Assembly (NCBI GenBank): GCA_947588945.1
Contig: CANPZY010000018.1
Location: 1-32,465, forward strand
Length of the DNA stretch: 32,465 nt
Reading direction: 5' to 3'
Origin: an uncultured Clostridia bacterium
GTDB lineage: Bacteria > Bacillota > Clostridia > TANB77 > CAG-508
Within the stretch, counting starts at the first letter, position 1; the number at the start of each line of letters is the position of its first letter. The translations under genes were made by a program, and so were the position numbers. Below, one piece after another: positions 8,856 to 18,548 of the stretch. The notes beneath the pieces are model-generated. The model saw nothing but the letters and a program-made list of their open reading frames with translations, ran no database searches and was not told where the DNA came from.

Positions 8856-8891
8856 GCATCGCGTAGCGCTCAAGCGAAGCGCGAATGGAGC
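8856..8891. repeat. Composite palindromic element, half copy B
   Basis: These 36 bases are identical to 8739-8774 of copy A, 117 bases away in the same orientation. The element then stops: the inner hairpin and the GCGACAACAAG side are missing. The next base but one (8893) begins the rpoB stop codon. Confidence 0.75.
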
Positions 8892-8892
8892 C

Positions 8893-11800
8893 CTACTCAT
8901 CATAATCATCATAAGAATCTGCTCCAGCGTCGTAATCATTTATTAAATCTTCTTCTCTAGTAATTAAATCATCATCTTCGTCATCAGTTATAGGTGAGAA
9001 GATTTCATCTCCTTCGTCGCCTTCAACATCGTCATTTTCGTCATCATCTTTATCCATCTCATCTGCTTCCATATAACCGTCACTTAATTCATTTTCTACA
9101 ACTACATTTTCTTCTTGTGGTTTAGAATCATTTATAGAATTAAAATCAACTCCATCTTCGATGTTTTCTTTTAACTCAATTTCTTTATCTTTATCATCAA
9201 ATAATCTAATATCTAATCCTAATGATTGTAGTTCTTTTACCAATACCTTAAATCCTTCTGGTACACCTGGTTTTGGAATATTTTCACCTTTTACAATTGC
9301 TTCATACGTTTTAACACGTCCTACTATATCATCTGATTTTGTAGTAATCATTTCTTGAAGTGTATATGCTGCACCATAAGCTTCTAGTGCCCAAACTTCC
9401 ATCTCTCCAAATCTTTGACCACCAAATTGTGCTTTACCACCAAGAGGTTGTTGTGTAACTAATGAATATGGTCCAGTTGAACGAGCATGAATTTTATCAT
9501 CTACTAAGTGGTGTAATTTTAACATATACATAACACCAACTGTTACTGGATGTTCAAATGGGTCTCCTGTTCTACCATCATAAATAGTTGTTTTTCCATC
9601 TTTTCTTAATCCAGCTTTTTCTAATAACTCTTGAATTTCATAGTCTTTTGCACCATCAAATACTGGTGTTTCAACTTTCCATCCTAAAGCTCTTGCTGCC
9701 ATTCCTAAGTGAACTTCTAGAACTTGACCTAAGTTCATACGAGAAGGTACACCCATTGGATTTAATACTATATCTACTGGTGTTCCATCTGGTAAGAAAG
9801 GCATATCTTCTTCTGGAAGAATTCTTGAAATAACACCTTTATTTCCATGACGTCCTGACATTTTATCTCCAACTGATATCTTTCTCTTTGTTGCAACATA
9901 ACATCTAATTACTTGATTTACTCCAGGGCCTAATTCGTCTGAATTATCTCTAGTAAATACTTTAACATCTACTACTGTTCCAGCTTCTCCATGTGGTAAT
10001 TTAAGAGATGTATCTCTAACTTCTCTAGATTTTTCTCCAAATATAGCTCTTAACAATCTTTCTTCTGCAGTAAGCTCTGTTTCACCTTTTGGAGTAACTT
10101 TTCCTACTAATATATCTCCAGATCTTACTTCTGCACCTATTCTAATAATACCATCTTCGTCTAAGTCTTTTAATACATCTTCTCCAACATTTGGTATATC
10201 ACGAGTTATCTCTTCTGGTCCTAATTTTGTATCACGACATTCACAGTTATATTCTTCAATGTGAATTGATGTATAAACATCTTCTTTAACCAATTTTTCA
10301 CTAATTAATACGGCGTCCTCAAAGTTATAACCTTCCCAAGTTGAGAATGCTATAAGAACATTTCTTCCTAATGCCATTTCTCCGCCATCTGTTGCAGGTC
10401 CATCAGCAATTGTCTGTCCAGCTTTAACCTTTTCACCAACTTCTACTATTGGTCTTTGATTAATACATGTTCCACCATTAGTTCTTTTAAATTTTAATAA
10501 TCTATATCTTGTTACTTCGTTTTTAGTTCTAACTTGAATCTCGTCTGCTGTAACCTTTTCAACAATTCCATCTTCTTTTGCAATAACTGTAATTCCTGAG
10601 TCTTTTGCTGCTCTATACTCCATACCTGTTCCAACTATTGGTGCTTCTGGTTTTAGAAGTGGAACTGCTTGTCTTTGCATGTTAGATCCCATTAATGAAC
10701 GCTTAACGTCATCATGCTCTAAGAATGGTATCATTGCTGCTGCAACTGAAACAAGTTCTTTTGGTGATACTTCAATATAATCAACTTGGTCCGCTGGTAC
10801 TTCTTTAAATTCAGTAACTTGTCTTACTTTTATCTTTTTATTAACAAATTTTCCATTTTTGTCTATTGGCTCTGATGCTTGACCTATAATATATCTATCT
10901 TCTTGATCTGCTGATAAATAATCAACTTCATCAGTAATTTTTCCTGTTTTCTTATCTACTTTTCTATATGGTGTTTCAATAAAACCATATTCATTGATTC
11001 TTGCAAAAGAACATAGAGCTGAAATCAATCCTATATTTGGTCCTTCTGGAGATTCAACAGGGCAAAGTCTGCCATAGTGAGTATAGTGAATATCTCTAAC
11101 CTCAAATCCCGCTCTTTCTCTTGTAAGTCCTCCAGGTCCTAATGCTGATATTCTTCTTTTATGTGTAAGCTCAGATAATGGGTTTGTTTGATCCATAAAT
11201 TGTGATAACTGTGAGCTACCAAAGAATTCTTTTATTGCTGAAGATATTGGTTTTGTATTTATCAATGCTTGTGGTGTAATTGAGTCTAAGTCTTGAATTG
11301 TCATTCTCTCACGTACAACTCTTTCAAGTCTTGCTAATCCAATTCTAAATTGATTTTGTAATAATTCTCCAACACATCTTATACGTCTATTTCCTAAATG
11401 ATCTATATCATCTATTTTTCCTAATCCATGATATAAATTTAATAAATAACTTATTGAAGCTATTATATCTTCATTAGTTATATGTTTTGGAATAAGTTCA
11501 TCTTTTCTATTTTTTAATTCATTATATAATTTTTCTTTTGGAGTCTTGTCTAAAATGTCTTTAAGAACTATATAATTTACTAATTCTTTTATTCTTAAAT
11601 CACTTATGTCTATGTCAACAAATTTATTGATATCAACTGTTCCATTTCCTATAACAGTTATCTTACTTTCTCCACATTTTATATACACACTGTTAATTCC
11701 AGAATTTTGGATTTGCCAAGCTAAATCATGAGTAATTTCTTCATCTTTTTCTACTATAATTTCGCCTGTTTCTGGATTTGATATTGTTTCTGCAGCAATT

Positions 11801-12669
11801 TGTCCTATAATTCTTTCTGCTAAGCATAATTTTCCATTAAACTTATGTCTTCCAACTTTTGCTAAGTCATATCTTTTAGGATCAAAGAATAATCTGTCAA
11901 ATAATGTTTTGGCAGCTTCTACTGTTGGAAGTTCTCCTGGTCTTAATTTTTTGTATATTTCTACTAATGAATCATTTAAATTTTTTATGGTATCTTTTTC
12001 TATTGTAGATTTTAATAAAGTTTCATCACCAAATAGGGCTAATATTTGGTCATCACTTTCTATTCCTATTGCTCTTAATAAAGTTGTTACTGGAATTTTT
12101 CTTGTTCTATCTACTCTAACATAAAAAATATCATTGTTGTCTGTTTCATATTCTAGCCATGCTCCACGAAGTGGCATAACTGTAGATGTAAATAAACTTT
12201 TACCTGTTTTCGTATCTAAAGTTTTTGCATAATAACAACTTGGTGAACGTACTAATTGACTTACTATAACTCTTTCGGCACCATTTATAATAAATGTTCC
12301 AGTTTCTGTCATTATTGGAAAATCACCAAGATAAATCTCTTGTTCTTTAATTTCTCCTGTTTCCTTGTTAAACAAACTTACTCTAACATGTAATTTAGTT
12401 GAGTATGTAGCATCTCTTTCTTTCGCTTCTTCTACTGTATATTTTGTTTTCTCATCAAAACGATAATCTAAAAATTTTAGTTCTAGATTTTCTGAATAAT
12501 CTGAGATTGGAGAAACTTCTTTTAATACTTCTCCTAAGCCTTCGTTTATAAACCAGTTATATGAATCTTTTTGTACCTTAATTAGATTTGGCATCTCAAT
12601 AAAATCACCTATTTTTGAAAAAGATTTACGAACTGTTTTATCATGCTTTACATCCTTTACTTCTAACAA
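8893..12669 (-). CDS. rpoB: DNA-directed RNA polymerase subunit beta
   Basis: This 1258-residue protein is the beta subunit of RNA polymerase. The rifampicin-binding cluster reads [20 protein letters not shown] and then [11 protein letters not shown]. The Asp, His and Ser positions where resistance mutations usually occur carry wild-type residues, so a rifampicin-sensitive enzyme is expected. [29 protein letters not shown] and the C-terminal [18 protein letters not shown] are all present. After the conserved end is a very acidic tail of about 110 residues (runs of D and E), common in clostridial RpoB. The start is a TTG with AAGGAGG seven bases before it. The stop codon touches a palindromic repeat. 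Transcription likely starts at the promoter at 12987-13015. Confidence 0.98.
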   Translation of the reverse strand: MLEVKDVKHDKTVRKSFSKIGDFIEMPNLIKVQKDSYNWFINEGLGEVLKEVSPISDYSENLELKFLDYRFDEKTKYTVEEAKERDATYSTKLHVRVSLFNKETGEIKEQEIYLGDFPIMTETGTFIINGAERVIVSQLVRSPSCYYAKTLDTKTGKSLFTSTVMPLRGAWLEYETDNNDIFYVRVDRTRKIPVTTLLRAIGIESDDQILALFGDETLLKSTIEKDTIKNLNDSLVEIYKKLRPGELPTVEAAKTLFDRLFFDPKRYDLAKVGRHKFNGKLCLAERIIGQIAAETISNPETGEIIVEKDEEITHDLAWQIQNSGINSVYIKCGESKITVIGNGTVDINKFVDIDISDLRIKELVNYIVLKDILDKTPKEKLYNELKNRKDELIPKHITNEDIIASISYLLNLYHGLGKIDDIDHLGNRRIRCVGELLQNQFRIGLARLERVVRERMTIQDLDSITPQALINTKPISSAIKEFFGSSQLSQFMDQTNPLSELTHKRRISALGPGGLTRERAGFEVRDIHYTHYGRLCPVESPEGPNIGLISALCSFARINEYGFIETPYRKVDKKTGKITDEVDYLSADQEDRYIIGQASEPIDKNGKFVNKKIKVRQVTEFKEVPADQVDYIEVSPKELVSVAAAMIPFLEHDDVKRSLMGSNMQRQAVPLLKPEAPIVGTGMEYRAAKDSGITVIAKEDGIVEKVTADEIQVRTKNEVTRYRLLKFKRTNGGTCINQRPIVEVGEKVKAGQTIADGPATDGGEMALGRNVLIAFSTWEGYNFEDAVLISEKLVKEDVYTSIHIEEYNCECRDTKLGPEEITRDIPNVGEDVLKDLDEDGIIRIGAEVRSGDILVGKVTPKGETELTAEERLLRAIFGEKSREVRDTSLKLPHGEAGTVVDVKVFTRDNSDELGPGVNQVIRCYVATKRKISVGDKMSGRHGNKGVISRILPEEDMPFLPDGTPVDIVLNPMGVPSRMNLGQVLEVHLGMAARALGWKVETPVFDGAKDYEIQELLEKAGLRKDGKTTIYDGRTGDPFEHPVTVGVMYMLKLHHLVDDKIHARSTGPYSLVTQQPLGGKAQFGGQRFGEMEVWALEAYGAAYTLQEMITTKSDDIVGRVKTYEAIVKGENIPKPGVPEGFKVLVKELQSLGLDIRLFDDKDKEIELKENIEDGVDFNSINDSKPQEENVVVENELSDGYMEADEMDKDDDENDDVEGDEGDEIFSPITDDEDDDLITREEDLINDYDAGADSYDDYDE

Positions 12670-12856
12670 AGTAATACCTCCTTACAAATATACTTTTAAG
12701 CAGATTTTACTCGTATATTTATCATTTTAAAAAAGCCTTCTTGCCATATAACATTTTTTATAAAGTTCTAATTACTGCTCTATATTAAAATTTCATAAAA
12801 ATTGTTATATCCAATTCCTTTTTTTAAAATTTACATAAACAATCTCAAGACAGGCA

Positions 12857-12898
12857 AAAAAAGGAGAAACCGATATACTTACCGATTTTTCCTTTTTT
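12857..12898 (-). terminator. Terminator-like hairpin in the rpoB leader
   Basis: Arms 12857-12872 and 12883-12898 pair over 16 positions with one mismatch and one wobble. On the minus strand the stem ends in CC followed by seven T residues. It stands between the rpoBC promoter and the rpoB start, so it could attenuate rpoBC. It could also catch read-through from spoIIE. The rest of the gap 12670-12986 shows no other structure I can support. Confidence 0.65.
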
Positions 12899-12986
12899 AT
12901 TAATATTTAATTATCTCTCATTTACCTTTATCGAATTAAACATCTATTAGCCCTCTAGATTTTATTCGTATAAAATATACCATTTT

Positions 12987-13015
12987 ATTTTACACCATTT
13001 TTTTAAGCTTGTCAA
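12987..13015 (-). promoter_or_regulatory. Sigma-A promoter of rpoBC
   Basis: On the minus strand TTGACA (13010-13015) and TAAAAT (12987-12992) are separated by exactly 17 bases. The leader to the rpoB start would be about 310 nucleotides and includes the terminator-like hairpin at 12857-12898. Confidence 0.75.
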
Positions 13016-13117
13016 CGTTTTCATAATAATTTTTTTAGTTATTGCTATCAGGTGTATATTATTTCTTTGCTTTTTTGAAACCAAACATAATTTATATATT
13101 TTTTCTTTCTAATAAAT

Positions 13118-15553
13118 TTATTTCTTAGTTACTTTTATTACAATTACACTTATATCATCTTTAGGTTTTCCGATATAATTGTCAGTTGATTCTCTAAGTA
13201 TAATATTAGCAATCCTTTCTGGAATGTCAGTTTGAATATCTTCAAGCAAATACTTAAGCCATAAATCGCGGTTTTCATACTCTGTACTTGATTCTAGTAC
13301 TCCATCACTGCACATCACTATTATATCACCATCTTGTAATTCTTTATCATAAGTATCAACTTTTATATTATCTATTATTCCTGTTGGAAGTGATGTTGAT
13401 TTTATTATATTTACATCTTTATTACGTTTTATGTATGTCGGACATGCACCATTTTTCATAATATGCATATTTCCTTCATATAAATCAAATATACCAATAT
13501 CCAAAGTTGCATAATTATCATCTTTATTTGCGGTCAAAATAGCTGAATTAATTAGCTTAACTGATGTATCTTTTTCAAATCCCGAACTTAACAGATTTTC
13601 TAACATGTCAATTGCCAACTTACTATTTTTACTTGCTATCGTTCCTGAGCCCATACCATCACTTATAACAAATAAATACTTACCATCTGCTAGTCTTATA
13701 TTTGAAGTAGTATCACCAGACACAATCTCTCCATCTTTATTTGCTTTTGCAATTCCTGTTTGAAGCAAATATTTATCACTAGAAATATATGTATATGTAC
13801 ATATATCTTTATTTAGCCTTATTCCGCACTTTGGATTCTGAATAGTAAATTTCTCATTTAAAGATGTAGATATTACTTTAGAAATTTGCTTTATAGGACA
13901 TTCTTTTCCTTCTTCATCATCACAAATTGCTGTGTAAGCATTAACTATATATTTTCCTGAATTTTCTTTTTTAATCTTTAAATCTTTTAAATAAATATCT
14001 CTTTCTCTAAGATTTTTTATTATTTCATCCTTTTTCTTTAATTCTGTTTCATCTTCTTTTTCTATGTTTTCAGTAATATTCTCAATCGCTTTCTTTACAT
14101 TTTTTAATTGACTTGACATATTTTTATTAACTTCATCTAATTTTTTTTGCCATACTAAATTGTTTTTGCAAATTCTATATGCTGAATTTATTGCATTTAG
14201 CATATTTCTTATTTCTTTTTCTTCTTGAATATTAGAGTCTGTATCATTAGAATTCATTAGATAAATATTGTGTTCTCCAAATATACTTATGATTTCTTTT
14301 TGAGTTAATATGCCATTTTCCATTAAATTTGAAAATATGTCTTTTAAAATATTTCCTGTATTATTATATATGTCATCAAATAAAATATTATCTTCCATTC
14401 CATCTATAGCTTTTAATACTTCATCTTCAAATATATTTTCATTTTTTTCATATAGTTCATCATCCTTATAATTATCTGCCATTTCAGAAATTGTCTTTGA
14501 AATCGTATTAAGCTTAAGTAATGTTTCTTCGTTACTTTCTAATGTTTTTCCTGCCTCTGGTAATAATTTTGTTTTTGGAAGTATTTTTTCAATACTTATT
14601 TTAGATTTTTTTGGCATTGCTAAAAGTCCAACTGATGCAATTAAAATTTCTTGAAACATTATTAAATCAGCTGTTCCACCACTTACAGTGTATGTAATTA
14701 ATATATTTCCTAATATAAATCCAACAATTACTCCTATTCTGCCAAATTTATTTAATAATCCAGCAAGCATTCCTGAGATTGCATAAGATGCAATTAAGCT
14801 AGTATCCCCTTCTCCTATTATTCCTAATACAATTCCAACAGTTATACCACTTATGCCTCCAACTAATATTCCATTTCTCCATCCTAATATTAAAACTATG
14901 AATATGCAAATTATATTTCTTATAGAAAATGAAAATATATGTGCACTGCTAAGTGAAATAGTTGCTATTGCAATCAGTAAACTTGCTCCTACAATTTCTT
15001 CTATTGAAAATACTCTCTTTATTCCATACTTTGCTATTACATCTAAAGAATTTACAAATATTTTATAAAATATATAACTTGCAACGCTCATTACTATCAT
15101 TACTAAAAAATCATATAATATAAATCCCTTAAAAATCATACTTACAGCTTGTACAACAAATATTGAAATAAATAAATATGCACCTAATCTTAATTTTTCA
15201 TTTTCTTCTTCAGTTTTTTCTGGTTTCCTTATAAGCACTAACAAAAGCATTACAATTGATGTAAATAAAAAAGTAGCTGTATTGCTTATGCCAAATTTAA
15301 TCGAAGTTCCTAGTAAACTCGATAAATATACAACTGCTATTGGTATTCCGTTGCTAATACTTGCTGCAACCATAGCTAGTCCAAATGGGGCTATAACTCT
15401 TGAATCAACTCCAAATCCAACCATTGATATCATAAATGTTAATATGTATATAAATATATTTTGTATGCTAAATATTTTTGCAAAACTTTCTTTATAATTT
15501 ATTTTTGGTTCATCTTCTTTTTGTTCATAATTCCTTGAAATATTTTGTAACAT
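13118..15553 (-). CDS. spoIIE: Stage II sporulation protein E, PP2C-type phosphatase
   Basis: This 811-residue protein matches SpoIIE in length and layout: about ten transmembrane segments from residue 30 to 325, a charged helical middle region, and a C-terminal PP2C/SpoIIE phosphatase domain from about residue 590. The domain shows FVISDGMGSGTIASKNS, NAAL-like NSAILTANKDDNYATLDIG, then DIIVMCSDGVLESS with the metal-binding aspartates. In Bacillus SpoIIE dephosphorylates SpoIIAA, activating sigma-F in the forespore, and works at the polar septum. The ATG follows AAGGAG at nine bases. A promoter with unusual 21-base spacing lies just upstream, as expected for Spo0A control. Its position between the por operon and rpoBC is not the arrangement in Bacillus. 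Confidence 0.93.
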   Translation of the reverse strand: MLQNISRNYEQKEDEPKINYKESFAKIFSIQNIFIYILTFMISMVGFGVDSRVIAPFGLAMVAASISNGIPIAVVYLSSLLGTSIKFGISNTATFLFTSIVMLLLVLIRKPEKTEEENEKLRLGAYLFISIFVVQAVSMIFKGFILYDFLVMIVMSVASYIFYKIFVNSLDVIAKYGIKRVFSIEEIVGASLLIAIATISLSSAHIFSFSIRNIICIFIVLILGWRNGILVGGISGITVGIVLGIIGEGDTSLIASYAISGMLAGLLNKFGRIGVIVGFILGNILITYTVSGGTADLIMFQEILIASVGLLAMPKKSKISIEKILPKTKLLPEAGKTLESNEETLLKLNTISKTISEMADNYKDDELYEKNENIFEDEVLKAIDGMEDNILFDDIYNNTGNILKDIFSNLMENGILTQKEIISIFGEHNIYLMNSNDTDSNIQEEKEIRNMLNAINSAYRICKNNLVWQKKLDEVNKNMSSQLKNVKKAIENITENIEKEDETELKKKDEIIKNLRERDIYLKDLKIKKENSGKYIVNAYTAICDDEEGKECPIKQISKVISTSLNEKFTIQNPKCGIRLNKDICTYTYISSDKYLLQTGIAKANKDGEIVSGDTTSNIRLADGKYLFVISDGMGSGTIASKNSKLAIDMLENLLSSGFEKDTSVKLINSAILTANKDDNYATLDIGIFDLYEGNMHIMKNGACPTYIKRNKDVNIIKSTSLPTGIIDNIKVDTYDKELQDGDIIVMCSDGVLESSTEYENRDLWLKYLLEDIQTDIPERIANIILRESTDNYIGKPKDDISVIVIKVTKK

Positions 15554-15580
15554 CCTTATCCACTCCTTACTTTTTTAAAT

Positions 15581-15613
15581 ATTGTAGTACTTTTGCAAGT
15601 ATTATTTTGTCAA
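15581..15613 (-). promoter_or_regulatory. Spo0A-type promoter of spoIIE
   Basis: On the minus strand TTGACA (15608-15613) and TACAAT (15581-15586) are separated by 21 bases rather than 17. TTTGACAAAA across the -35 differs from the Spo0A-box core TGNCGAA at one position. The same architecture, a sigma-A -35/-10 pair 21 bases apart with Spo0A boxes at the -35, is known for Bacillus spoIIE. Transcription would start about 20 bases before the ATG. Confidence 0.6.
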
Positions 15614-15756
15614 ATTTAAGTACTAAAATTAAAAAAGTATTCTTTTTTTGTGATAAAATTTGAGTTTATTTTATATTATTTGATTCTAAATTACAATATA
15701 TATTTATAAATTCTAAAAAAGTATCAATGATATTAAATAAAATTTGTATATAAAGT

Positions 15757-15887
15757 AAAAATAAAATGTAATTAATTGAAAGTATCGCGTAGCGACCAAC
15801 CGAAGCATAGCGAAGGGCGAATGGAGCAAAAGTGGCTTGCCACTTTTAGCGACAACAAGATACGAAAATTAATTACATTTTATTTTT
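15757..15887. repeat. Composite palindromic element, full copy C
   Basis: The outer arms 15757-15777 and 15867-15887 are perfectly complementary over 21 bases and differ in sequence from the arms of copy A. Next come GAAAGTATC and GATACGAA, then a GC-rich block with TCGCGTAGCGA and GGGCGAATGGAGC. An inner hairpin AAAAGTGGC-TT-GCCACTTTT follows, then GCGACAACAAG. The element begins three bases after the porB stop and may end the por transcript. The rest of the gap to spoIIE is AT-rich and holds the spoIIE promoter. Confidence 0.75.
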
Positions 15888-15890
15888 ATT

Positions 15891-16838
15891 TTATTTATTA
15901 GTCATTTCTTCTTTTGCTAGAAGTTCATTCCATCTTAAGTCAACTTCTTTTTGAACTTCTTCAATCATCCACTCATTTCCTGGTTTAAATAAGTGTTTAA
16001 ATCTCTTTTGAGTTTTTAAAAATTCCTCAACAGGTAATTTGTTGGCTGGTTTATATGTTATATGGTAAACCCCATTTTCAACTTCATATAAAGGCCACCA
16101 GCAAGTTTCTACTGCCAATTTATTTATTTGCATTAAATCTTCTGTTGGATATCCCCAACCTCTTGGGCATGGAGCTAATACATTTAAGAATTTTGCCCCT
16201 TCTGTATTTATTGCTTTTTCTGCTTTTTCATATAAATCTTTGAAATTCATATATGCTGCAGTCTGTGCAACATATGGAAGATGATGTGCAACCATTATTT
16301 CTGTTAAATCTTTTCTAGGTTGCATCTTTCCTGGAATTACACTTCCAGCTGGAGATGTAGTTGTATCTGCAAATCTTGGTGTTGCAGATGAACGTTGAAT
16401 TCCTGTATTCATATATGCTCCATTATCATAGCATACATAAGTCATATCATGTCCTCTTTCCATAGCACCCGAAAGACTTTGTATTCCTATATCATAAGTT
16501 CCTCCATCTCCACCAAATACTATAAATTTAGTATTTTGGTCTTCTGGTAATTTTCCTTGTTTCTTTAATGATTTATATGCTGCTTCTGCTCCTGATTCTG
16601 CTGCTGATGCTGATTCAAATGCTGTATGAATATATGAATCTGTCCAAGCTGTATATGGATAAATACAAGTTGAAACTTCCATACATCCTGTTGCATTTGA
16701 TACAACAACATGGTCATTTTCATTTACAGCTCTTAAAATCATTCTTGCAACTGCTGGTGCACCACATCCTGCACACATTCTATGTCCTGCTGTAAATCTA
16801 GATGGTTTATTTGCAACTATCTCTTTAACATTATACAT
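15891..16838 (-). CDS. porB: Pyruvate:ferredoxin oxidoreductase, beta subunit
   Basis: This 315-residue protein is the thiamine-diphosphate-binding beta subunit of a four-subunit 2-oxoacid:ferredoxin oxidoreductase, which splits pyruvate to acetyl-CoA and CO2 with reduction of ferredoxin. Near the N-terminus HRMCAGCGAPAVAR gives two cysteines of the iron-sulfur cluster. VFGGDGGTYDIGIQSLSGA, followed by DNGAYMNTG, is the thiamine-diphosphate/magnesium site. CPRGW follows, as in PorB. It is the last gene of porG-porD-porA-porB, 140 bases after porA, with an AAAGGAAAAA ribosome site. A seven-base inverted repeat (ATTGTAC, 16856-16862 with 16869-16875) lies just upstream of that site. Pyruvate is the likely substrate; another 2-oxoacid cannot be excluded from sequence alone. 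Confidence 0.92.
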   Translation of the reverse strand: MYNVKEIVANKPSRFTAGHRMCAGCGAPAVARMILRAVNENDHVVVSNATGCMEVSTCIYPYTAWTDSYIHTAFESASAAESGAEAAYKSLKKQGKLPEDQNTKFIVFGGDGGTYDIGIQSLSGAMERGHDMTYVCYDNGAYMNTGIQRSSATPRFADTTTSPAGSVIPGKMQPRKDLTEIMVAHHLPYVAQTAAYMNFKDLYEKAEKAINTEGAKFLNVLAPCPRGWGYPTEDLMQINKLAVETCWWPLYEVENGVYHITYKPANKLPVEEFLKTQKRFKHLFKPGNEWMIEEVQKEVDLRWNELLAKEEMTNK

Positions 16839-16978
16839 TTTATTTTTCCTTTCTCATTGTACTATTTTGTACAATTAATATACTTTTTAATTTTAAGTTC
16901 TCATTTTTTATAATATAGAATTTTTACTTTTAATATAATTTTATATACCTTCTATGATTTATCTTTAATATTTGTTTT

Positions 16979-18151
16979 TTAACCTTTTAATCCTAAAAAT
17001 CTATAAGTATCTTTCATATCATTTAAGTTTTGTAAATCTTCAAATACTTTATGGATTTGTTCCTCTGTAACATCTCTTCCACCTACACCATAAGAATAGT
17101 TAATAGTGTTTACTCTTACATTTTCTACAAACATTGATGACACAACGTCTTCAAATAATGGTCCTCCTGTTCCATTTAGTAATGGAACTCTGTCAAGTAC
17201 TGCAACTGCTTTCTTTCCATCTAATGCTCTTGCTATTAACTCTCCTGGGAATGGTCTAAATACTCTTACCTTAAGAAGCCCTGCTTTTATTCCATTTGCT
17301 CTTAAATTATCTACAACATTTTTAACTGTACCAGCTGTTGAGTTCATACATACAGCTACATATTCTGCATCTTCTAATTGATACCCTTCGAAGAAATCAT
17401 ATTTTCTTCCTGTCATCTTTTCAAAATCTATTGCAACATCTGCTATAACTTTTCTTGCATTTTCCATAGCTTGATATTGTTGTCTTTTATGTTCCATTAA
17501 AAATGGTTGTAAATCCATTGGTCCAATTGCTATTGGCTCATTTTTATTTAACAAATAATGCTCTGGTTTATATGTACCAACAAATTCTTTTACTTTTTCA
17601 TCTTCTAAAAGCTCAATATTTTCAATAGCATGTGATGTTATGAATCCATCTTGACATACCATAAGAGGAAGCATTACATCTTTATTTTCTGCTATTCTAT
17701 GAGCCATAATCATGTTATCATAAGCTTCTTGATTTGTTTCAGAAAATAACATTATCCAACCACTGTCTTTCACTGCCATTGCATCTGTGTGGTCACAATG
17801 TATATTAAGTGGTCCTGAAATTGCTCTATCTACTAAAGCCATAACTATTGGTAATCTGGAACTTGATGCAATTTGTATCATCTCCCACATATACTCTAGT
17901 CCATTTGCCGAAGTTGCTGTCATAGCTCTTGCTCCTGCTGCTTCTGCTCCTATGCAAGCACTCATAGCACTATGTTCACTTTCAACTGCAACAAACTCTG
18001 TATCAACTTGACCATTATCAACATAACTAGAAAAATATTGTGGAATCTCTGTTGATGGAGTTATTGGGAAAGCTGCAACTACATCTGGGTTTATTTGTTT
18101 CATTGCAAAAGCTGTTGCTTCATTTCCACTTAAACGTTCTCTAATACTCAT
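16979..18151 (-). CDS. porA: Pyruvate:ferredoxin oxidoreductase, alpha subunit
   Basis: This subunit of about 390 residues carries the pyrimidine-binding half of the thiamine-diphosphate site. It begins SIRERLSGNEATAFAMKQI, then AAFPITPSTEIPQ and EFVAVESEHSAMSACIGAEA, all typical of PorA, with TATSANGLEYMWE and SGPLNIHCDHTDAM after it. A longer reading from a GTG at 18166 is open. The ATG at 18151 is preferred because GAGGAAA lies at normal distance; with this start porA begins just before the final base of the porD stop region, so the two genes overlap slightly and are coupled. The C-terminal domain (from about residue 250) corresponds to the transketolase C-terminal fold that binds CoA in related enzymes. 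Confidence 0.93.
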   Translation of the reverse strand: MSIRERLSGNEATAFAMKQINPDVVAAFPITPSTEIPQYFSSYVDNGQVDTEFVAVESEHSAMSACIGAEAAGARAMTATSANGLEYMWEMIQIASSSRLPIVMALVDRAISGPLNIHCDHTDAMAVKDSGWIMLFSETNQEAYDNMIMAHRIAENKDVMLPLMVCQDGFITSHAIENIELLEDEKVKEFVGTYKPEHYLLNKNEPIAIGPMDLQPFLMEHKRQQYQAMENARKVIADVAIDFEKMTGRKYDFFEGYQLEDAEYVAVCMNSTAGTVKNVVDNLRANGIKAGLLKVRVFRPFPGELIARALDGKKAVAVLDRVPLLNGTGGPLFEDVVSSMFVENVRVNTINYSYGVGGRDVTEEQIHKVFEDLQNLNDMKDTYRFLGLKG

Positions 18152-18152
18152 A

Positions 18153-18446
18153 TTAATTTTCCTCACTTTCCATTACGATTGCTCCAAATGGGCATACCTT
18201 TGCACATACTCCACATCCTTTACAATAATCATAATTAAAATCTTTTCTTAATTGATCCTTTCCAACTGGAATTGCATCATCTGGGCATACTGGAAAACAT
18301 AAACCACATTGTTTGCATTTTTCACTATCAAATACTGGTTTCATACTTCTCCAATCTCCAGTTTTAAATTCTAATGCATTTCCTGCATTATATATTGCTC
18401 CTCCCGGAGTCATCTCTTGCCAAGGTGTATTTTTATCAATATCCAT
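18153..18446 (-). CDS. porD: Pyruvate:ferredoxin oxidoreductase, delta (ferredoxin-like) subunit
   Basis: This small subunit of 97 residues carries two [4Fe-4S] clusters. The motifs are CKQCGLCFPVCP and CKGCGVCAKVCP, both of the C-x2-C-x2-C-x3-C form. It passes electrons from the catalytic subunits to an external ferredoxin; a possible acceptor is encoded at 24916-25086. The N-terminal PWQEMTPGGAIYNAGNA is typical of PorD. The ribosome site is GGAAGG. It lies between porG and porA, touching porA. Confidence 0.94.
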   Translation of the reverse strand: MDIDKNTPWQEMTPGGAIYNAGNALEFKTGDWRSMKPVFDSEKCKQCGLCFPVCPDDAIPVGKDQLRKDFNYDYCKGCGVCAKVCPFGAIVMESEEN

Positions 18447-18548
18447 TTTAACCTTCCTTTCTATGACTTTTTTATAAACTTAATAACTTATTATATTTTG
18501 TTATAATATGAACTTGCCTAATTTTTTTAATAAAAAAACTATAAGTTT

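Noticed and set aside
8739..8891. Two identical 36-base direct repeats as a CRISPR array
   Set aside because: There are only two copies, the interval between them is an inner hairpin plus arms rather than a unique spacer of normal length, no cas genes are present, and a third diverged copy lies far away alone.
16856..16875. ATTGTAC inverted repeat before porB as a terminator
   Set aside because: The arms are seven bases, mostly AT, and no T-tract follows on the minus strand. At most it is a weak structure near the ribosome site.
18152..18166. GTG at 18166 as the start of porA
   Set aside because: The ATG at 18151 has GAGGAAA at normal spacing, and the conserved PorA sequence begins there.
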